Positions 59,233-64,000 of a stretch of DNA of 64,000 nucleotides are shown in pieces; positions within the stretch are counted from its first letter, which is position 1; each line of letters starts with the position of its first letter. The DNA is from Bdellovibrio bacteriovorus (GTDB lineage Bacteria; Bdellovibrionota; Bdellovibrionia; Bdellovibrionales; Bdellovibrionaceae). Under the pieces are notes generated by a model. It was not told where the DNA came from. It made no database searches and worked only from the letters and a program-made list of their open reading frames with translations. The stretch covers positions 248,001-312,000 of the forward strand of contig NZ_CP102930.1 of assembly GCF_025558485.1 (NCBI RefSeq). The letters run 5' to 3'. The position numbers and the translations under genes are program-made.

Positions 59233-61942
59233 GATCAGAAACGCCTTTATCAAATACTTCGAGAAGAACGGACACAAACATGTGGCCTCTTCCTCCCTGA
59301 TTCCTGAAAATGATCCCACGTTGCTTTTCGCCAACGCCGGTATGAATCAGTTCAAAAACACCTTCCTGGGTCTTGAAAAAAGAGATTACACTCGCGCCGT
59401 GACTGCACAGAAATGCGTGCGTGCTGGCGGTAAACACAATGACCTGGAAAACGTGGGATTCACCGCTCGCCACCACACTTTCTTTGAAATGATGGGGAAT
59501 TTTTCTTTCGGCGATTACTTTAAAAAAGACGCCATCCACTTTGCCTGGGAGTTCCTGACTAAAGAATTGCAGATCCCAAAAGAAAAACTTTACGTGACTG
59601 TTCACCTTTCCGACGATGAGGCCGCCGATATCTGGCACAATCAGGAAGGCATTCCTCGTGAGCGCATCTTCCGCTTCGACAAAGACAACTTCTGGAAAAT
59701 GGGTGACACAGGTCCTTGCGGCCCTTGCACAGAGATCTTCTATGATCACGGCCCTAAAGCCGGTACGATCTCTGATCCATTCAAAGGCATCGAAGCCGGT
59801 GAAGACCGCTTCGTGGAAATCTGGAACCTGGTCTTCATGCAGTACTTTGAAAATCCTCCGGGCACCCTGACTCCGCTGCCAAAACCGTCCGTCGATACAG
59901 GCGGTGGTCTGGAACGTATGACGGCAGCGATGCAGGGTGTGTTCAATAACTACGACACCGACCTGTTCCAACCGATGATTCAGCTTGCCTGCAAAATTGG
60001 TGGCATTGAATACATCACGGATAAAGATGTGCTAGCAAAAAATCCGTCAGCGGCTGAAACCACTGCGGCTTTGCGCGTGCTTGCGGATCACTGCCGTTCC
60101 ACCTCCTTCCTGATTGCGGATGGGGCACTGCCTTCCAACGAAGGACGTGGCTATGTTCTTCGCCGTATCATGAGACGTGCAATCCGTTACGGTCGCAAAC
60201 TTTCTGCCGACAAGTCCTTCCTGCCGGGCATGGCAGAGGCTTTGATTGAAAGCATGGGCGCCGTTTATCCGGAGCTGAAAACCCGCCGCGACCATATCCT
60301 GAACACCATCCGTGACGAAGAAGACCGCTTCATCGCCACCCTTGATAAGGGAACTGCGATTCTGGCGGATGAACTTTCCAAGGCAAAAGCCAAAGGTGTT
60401 AAAGAGCTTTCTGGCGAAGTGGTCTTCCGCATGTATGACACTTATGGCTTCCCGGCCGATCTGACCCGCGTGATCGCCAACGAACAAGGCATCGAAGTGA
60501 ACGAAGCCGCGTTTGAAAAGGAAATGGAAGACAACCGTGCGAAATCCAAAGCCTCCTGGAAAGGCAAATCCATGGGAGCTGATGAAGCTCACATGATCAA
60601 GTTTGCCAAAGACTATCTGCAATCCGGCAAGTCCGTGACCTTCCTGGGGTATGAAGGAACTATCGGCGACGGTAAAGTGATGGCCCTTTCCAACGGTCAG
60701 GCGGAGGTTGCAGAACTAAAAACAGGTGATCCTGGTTTGATGATTCTGGATGCAACAACCTTCTACGGCGAAGGTGGCGGTCAGTCAGGTGATGTGGGCT
60801 ACATCATGCACGACACCAACCGTGCTCGTGTCATTAACACAACCAAAATTGATGATATCGTTCTTCATCATGTGGAAATCGAACACGGTTCTTTCAAAAC
60901 CGGCACTGCCGTTGTTACTGGTGTTGATCCGGTGGAAAGACGCAATACCGCTGCGAATCACTCTGCGACTCACTTGCTGCATGCAGCCCTTCGTAAAGTT
61001 TTGGGCACACATGTGACTCAAGCCGGTTCTTTGGTGGATTCACAAAAGACCCGCTTTGACTTTACTCACAACAAACCTGTGTCTTCTGAAGAAATCAAAA
61101 AGATCGAAGACCTGGTCAACGAACAAATCGCACGTGGCAACCCTGTACAGACAGAGATGATGTCCCACAAAGCAGCCCTGGAAAAAGGGGCGATGGCTTT
61201 GTTCGGTGAAAAGTACGCCAACGATGTGCGCGTTCTGACCATGGGTGATTTCTCCTGCGAACTTTGCGGCGGAACACACGTGAAAAACACTTCTGAAATC
61301 CGCTTGTTCAAAGTGGTTTCTGAAGCTGGTGTCAGCTCGGGCGTTCGCCGTATCGAGGCGATCACTGCGGATAATGCCGTTCACTATGTTATGAGTGCGG
61401 TGAACCATCTGGATGACGCTTTGGCGGCAGCAGGCTTCCAAAAAAGCCCGCACTATATCAAACATCTGGAAACAACCGGCGAAACTGCGACTTTGGCAAA
61501 CCGTGTGGAGTCCCTGAAAGACCAGGTGAAGCAGCTTGAAAAAGAAATGAAGAAGCTGCAAGGCGGACAGGTTAACGTTGATGAGCTGGCTGAAAAAGCC
61601 CTGACGTTTAAAACCAAAGCCGGTGCTTCAGCAAAACTTGTTCTGGCAGATGTTCCACTGGATGACCGTCAGGTTTTGGCCGAAGTCACAGACCACCTGA
61701 AAAACAAAATCCAATCCGGTATTGTTGTTGTCGTGGGTCAAGGTGAAGGCAGTCACCCGATCATCGTGAGCGTTTCCAAAGAAATCTCTGCTGAAACCAA
61801 AGCCGGAGATCTATTGAAGGAAGTTGCTGGCATTATGGGTGGTAAAGGGGGCGGTCGCCCTGACTTCGCTCAAGGGGCAGCACCTAATCGGGCTCAGATG
61901 AACGAAGCCTTCGGTAAAGTAAAATCAATGCTGGGTCTGTAA
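59219..61942 (+). CDS. alaS: Alanyl-tRNA synthetase
   Basis: 907 residues, full length. Class II motifs lie in the first 250 residues: KSSEIRNAFIKYFEKNGHKH, ARHHTFFEMMGNFSFGDYF and GGGLERMTAAMQG. The editing domain has the zinc-site His and Cys in ATHLLHAALRKVLG and CELCGGTHVKNTSEI. The C-terminal DHHA1 part is GGRPDFAQGAAPNRA. It charges tRNA-Ala and edits mischarged Ser or Gly. AAAGG lies 6 bases before the ATG, inside recX. It converges on a lipoprotein gene with an 8-base gap. Confidence 0.98.
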   Translation: MKSSEIRNAFIKYFEKNGHKHVASSSLIPENDPTLLFANAGMNQFKNTFLGLEKRDYTRAVTAQKCVRAGGKHNDLENVGFTARHHTFFEMMGNFSFGDYFKKDAIHFAWEFLTKELQIPKEKLYVTVHLSDDEAADIWHNQEGIPRERIFRFDKDNFWKMGDTGPCGPCTEIFYDHGPKAGTISDPFKGIEAGEDRFVEIWNLVFMQYFENPPGTLTPLPKPSVDTGGGLERMTAAMQGVFNNYDTDLFQPMIQLACKIGGIEYITDKDVLAKNPSAAETTAALRVLADHCRSTSFLIADGALPSNEGRGYVLRRIMRRAIRYGRKLSADKSFLPGMAEALIESMGAVYPELKTRRDHILNTIRDEEDRFIATLDKGTAILADELSKAKAKGVKELSGEVVFRMYDTYGFPADLTRVIANEQGIEVNEAAFEKEMEDNRAKSKASWKGKSMGADEAHMIKFAKDYLQSGKSVTFLGYEGTIGDGKVMALSNGQAEVAELKTGDPGLMILDATTFYGEGGGQSGDVGYIMHDTNRARVINTTKIDDIVLHHVEIEHGSFKTGTAVVTGVDPVERRNTAANHSATHLLHAALRKVLGTHVTQAGSLVDSQKTRFDFTHNKPVSSEEIKKIEDLVNEQIARGNPVQTEMMSHKAALEKGAMALFGEKYANDVRVLTMGDFSCELCGGTHVKNTSEIRLFKVVSEAGVSSGVRRIEAITADNAVHYVMSAVNHLDDALAAAGFQKSPHYIKHLETTGETATLANRVESLKDQVKQLEKEMKKLQGGQVNVDELAEKALTFKTKAGASAKLVLADVPLDDRQVLAEVTDHLKNKIQSGIVVVVGQGEGSHPIIVSVSKEISAETKAGDLLKEVAGIMGGKGGGRPDFAQGAAPNRAQMNEAFGKVKSMLGL

Positions 61943-61950
61943 GACCTGGC

Positions 61951-62532
61951 TTATTCGCAGCTCATGTCTGCCCAGTTGGCGCGGACATGGGCCACGTAGG
62001 CCTGGAAGACATCCGCCAAGCCTCCACACAAATCCTGACGACCACGGCCGCAGGAGTCTTTTTCTTCCCCCAGATTCACACGCTTTTCATCAGCATACAA
62101 TGAGGCATAGGCCGGCGTGTATTTCATTGCACAAATATCCCCGGACTTCACCGGAGCTGCACAAACAGAAGAACCGCTTAGAATTGTTTTTAGCTCTGCC
62201 AGATTTGCAGAACCCAGACAGCGTTCCTGCAAAACATTGTTGCCATCATCCACTAAATGGATTTTTCCGGATTCAGTCGCGATCACCAGACGATAAGGAC
62301 TGACTTCCGATGCCTTGGCTAAAGCACTTCCGTCGTCAGAGATATTGGGAATTTCAACATAAGTGACCTTACTGGCTTCCGTGGATGACTGACCACCCGC
62401 TGCCGGAGGCACGATCACAGAGACATCGTTCATGGATGCCATTTCAGATGTTTGAAGTGCACTTTGGCTGCAATTCTGAAATCCCACAATGAGACAGACT
62501 GTACCAGCCAACACTGCCAAACGCTTAGTCAT
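61951..62532 (-). CDS. Lipoprotein with an FQNC lipobox, unknown function
   Basis: 193 residues. The leader is MTKRLAVLAGTVCLIVGFQN and the next residue is Cys, giving G-F-Q-N-C in place of the usual L-A/S-G/A-C. The mature part has a Ser/Ala linker, a beta-rich segment (SPYRLVIATESGKIHLVDDG) and a C-terminal domain with paired Cys (CLGSANL, SSVCAAP, GDICAMKY, SCGRGRQDLCGG, DMSCE). I recognise no family. AGAGGGGG is well placed before the ATG. Confidence 0.65.
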   Translation of the reverse strand: MTKRLAVLAGTVCLIVGFQNCSQSALQTSEMASMNDVSVIVPPAAGGQSSTEASKVTYVEIPNISDDGSALAKASEVSPYRLVIATESGKIHLVDDGNNVLQERCLGSANLAELKTILSGSSVCAAPVKSGDICAMKYTPAYASLYADEKRVNLGEEKDSCGRGRQDLCGGLADVFQAYVAHVRANWADMSCE

Positions 62533-62668
62533 GAATTCCCCCTCTTTACCCGTTTCATAATGAATAGAGGCAAGATCTATTCCGGGCTCAGACCTAAGTA
62601 ATATCGGGAATACCTGTTAGGAACTTAACGCTGTCTTGTGAGTTTTCACTTTTGTGGATTCAAATATA

Positions 62669-64000
62669 TTAGACCTGAACAGTTTCGACGTTTTGGGAGC
62701 AGTACTTCTGAACAACTTCCAGAACCGTTTGCTTGCGCACGGGCTTACCACAGTGTTCGTCCGCCCCGGCCATCAGGCTTTTTTCGATGTCTTCAGTAAA
62801 GCTGTTGGCGGAAATCACCACCACCGGGGTTCGGCGCAACCCGCGCACACGCTCAATTTCGCGCAGCTTGCGGATGGTGTCCAATCCCGACATTTTCGGC
62901 ATCTGCACATCCATAAAGATCAGATCATAGTGGGTCTTTTCCCACATCTCCAGACACTCAAAACCATTGTAAGCCGAATCCGTGGTCACAAAATCCAGAC
63001 GCTTGATATAAGCCTTTAGCAGCGTGTGATTTTCTTCCATGTCATCCACAATCAGAACTGTACGCCGTCCGCTATCCACTGCCGTCGTCAGGTCCGCTGG
63101 CACTGACTGTGGCACATTTAAATCCACCGACCAGCGTGTGCTCCACAGTTCTGCTTTACGCGAAACAAACTGCAAAGAAAAATGAAAGCGCGACCCCACA
63201 AACTGCCGGCTTTCGCAGTAAAGTTCTCCACCCATGGACTGCACCACACGTTGAGAAATACTAAGCCCCAGCCCCGTGCCACCAAAGCGGCGTGTGACGG
63301 AGGAATCCTCCTGCCCGAAATCATCAAAAACCTTTTTAAGATTTTCTTTGGCAATTCCAATGCCGGTGTCTTTGACCTCAAAGAAGATCATTTCCCGGCC
63401 CTCTTCCGCTGCCGGATAAGGCTGAATGCTCAATTCAATAATGCCCCGGTCTGTGAACTTCACGGCATTCCCCAGAAGATTCATCAGAACCTGCTTCAAA
63501 CGCAAGGAATCACCCACAATCCAGCGGTCATGTTCCGGAGGGTGAAATACAAACTGTAAGTTTTTACGCATCACGGAGGTGGCAATCAAAGCCTGCACCT
63601 CGCGCACCAGATCACTCAGCAGGAATTCGCGGCTTTCCATCTGCATCCGGCCGGATTCAAACTTGGAATAATCCAGAATATTATTGAGCATGCTCAACAA
63701 AGTATCCCCCGCACTTTGCAGGGAGCCAAGAAGCTCTTTCTGTTCATATCCCAAAGAGGTCTCATTCAACAGCTCTGCCGATCCCAGCATGGCATTCAGT
63801 GGAGTGCGGATTTCATGGCTCATGGTTGACAGGAACAACGACTTTGCCCGGGTGGCGGCCTCTGCCCGGTCCCGTGATTCCTGCAATTGGGCCAGAGCTT
63901 TTTTATCCTGTTTGATCACATAGTTTCCGGTCATCCACACCATCACAGTAAAGACACCGTATGTAACCAGCGCGACAAATCCAAAGAAGAACAAACGGAA
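62669..64000 (-). CDS. Hybrid sensor histidine kinase, N-terminus outside the window
   Basis: At least 443 codons; the frame is open to the window edge, so the sensor part is missing. A membrane segment (VALVTYGVFTVMVWMTGNYV) and a short coiled coil lead to the HisKA domain with STMSHEIRTPLNAMLG. The ATPase has LMNLLGNAVKFTDRG, FFEVKDTGIGIAKEN and RRFGGTGLGLSISQ. A receiver domain (about the last 125 residues) follows with VLIVDDMEENHTLLK, phospho-Asp in DLIFMDVQMPKMSGLD and Lys in HCGKPVRKQT. It is a complete hybrid kinase of the ArcB/BarA style on the cytoplasmic side. No output regulator is adjacent. Confidence 0.92.
   Translation of the reverse strand, partial: FRLFFFGFVALVTYGVFTVMVWMTGNYVIKQDKKALAQLQESRDRAEAATRAKSLFLSTMSHEIRTPLNAMLGSAELLNETSLGYEQKELLGSLQSAGDTLLSMLNNILDYSKFESGRMQMESREFLLSDLVREVQALIATSVMRKNLQFVFHPPEHDRWIVGDSLRLKQVLMNLLGNAVKFTDRGIIELSIQPYPAAEEGREMIFFEVKDTGIGIAKENLKKVFDDFGQEDSSVTRRFGGTGLGLSISQRVVQSMGGELYCESRQFVGSRFHFSLQFVSRKAELWSTRWSVDLNVPQSVPADLTTAVDSGRRTVLIVDDMEENHTLLKAYIKRLDFVTTDSAYNGFECLEMWEKTHYDLIFMDVQMPKMSGLDTIRKLREIERVRGLRRTPVVVISANSFTEDIEKSLMAGADEHCGKPVRKQTVLEVVQKYCSQNVETVQV

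Noticed and set aside
1..64000. tRNA, rRNA, CRISPR arrays, insertion sequences or prophage
   Set aside because: I saw no cloverleaf or rRNA segment, no regularly spaced direct repeats, and no transposase, integrase or phage structural protein in any frame.

Overview
The window looks like chromosome of a predatory deltaproteobacterium of the Bdellovibrio type, very probably Bdellovibrio bacteriovorus or a close relative. This is inferred from gene content and order, not from a database match. The supporting signs are a flagellar block flgF-G-A-H-I-J-M-N-K-L followed by csrA and fliW, a pgpA-cinA-recA unit, a futalosine-independent menaquinone set (menA, menC, menE), several secreted L,D-transpeptidases, lytic enzymes and proteases, and many exported Cys- or Gly-rich proteins of unknown function. 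Coding density is very high. I see no tRNA, rRNA, insertion sequence, integrase, prophage or CRISPR array.

Layout. 1-4.9 kb (minus): an outer-membrane porin-like protein with an imelysin, then a HIT protein-ppa-DUF1653-nitronate monooxygenase operon. 5-11 kb: a response regulator, a Met/Gly-rich exported protein, a YcbB-type L,D-transpeptidase and a zinc-protease-like lipoprotein. 11-17.2 kb (minus): citrate synthase, then a tightly overlapping operon (polyprenyl synthetase, UbiA prenyltransferase, rsmJ, membrane protein, SpoIIE-like protein). 17.2-21.7 kb: hot-dog thioesterase, YkgJ protein, small L,D-transpeptidase, a C-x11-C repeat protein and a large lipoprotein. 21.7-25 kb (minus): menA-menC-menE-ferredoxin. 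25-29 kb (plus): rmuC, a coiled-coil gene broken by a perfect 77-bp tandem duplication, and a GH14 beta-amylase. 29-39.3 kb (minus): the flagellar hook/rod/ring block with its regulators FlgM, CsrA and FliW. 39.5-41.7 kb (plus): mltD-like transglycosylase overlapping aspartokinase. 41.7-45.3 kb (minus): two full-length paralogous Gly/Cys-rich exported proteins and a decayed third copy. 45.4-50.4 kb: glutathione peroxidase, subtilase, small secreted protein, DUF924, 3D-domain protein, DUF488. 50.6-53.6 kb (minus): recA, cinA-type amidohydrolase, pgpA, and an orphan siderophore-type acetyltransferase. 53.7-64 kb: a candidate 23-residue membrane peptide, trpS, a solute-binding protein, an acyl-CoA-synthetase-like protein lacking its catalytic lysine, a metallophosphoesterase, recX, alaS, a lipoprotein and a hybrid histidine kinase cut by the window end.

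How they fit. Most genes are housekeeping: translation (trpS, alaS, rsmJ), recombination (recA, recX, rmuC), quinone synthesis, motility. The accessory layer is exported: wall-active enzymes (two YkuD transpeptidases, MltD-like, 3D-domain), proteases (subtilase, zinc-protease-like lipoprotein), a beta-amylase and several secreted families with no recognised function. That suits a cell that enters and digests other bacteria, but the link of any single gene to predation is inference. The most notable items are the 77-bp frameshifting tandem duplication, the Gly/Cys-rich paralogue array with a conserved C-terminal tail, the FlgJ rod protein fused to a degenerate M23-like domain, the lysine-less AMP-ligase, the six-fold C-x11-C repeat protein, and several large inverted repeats.
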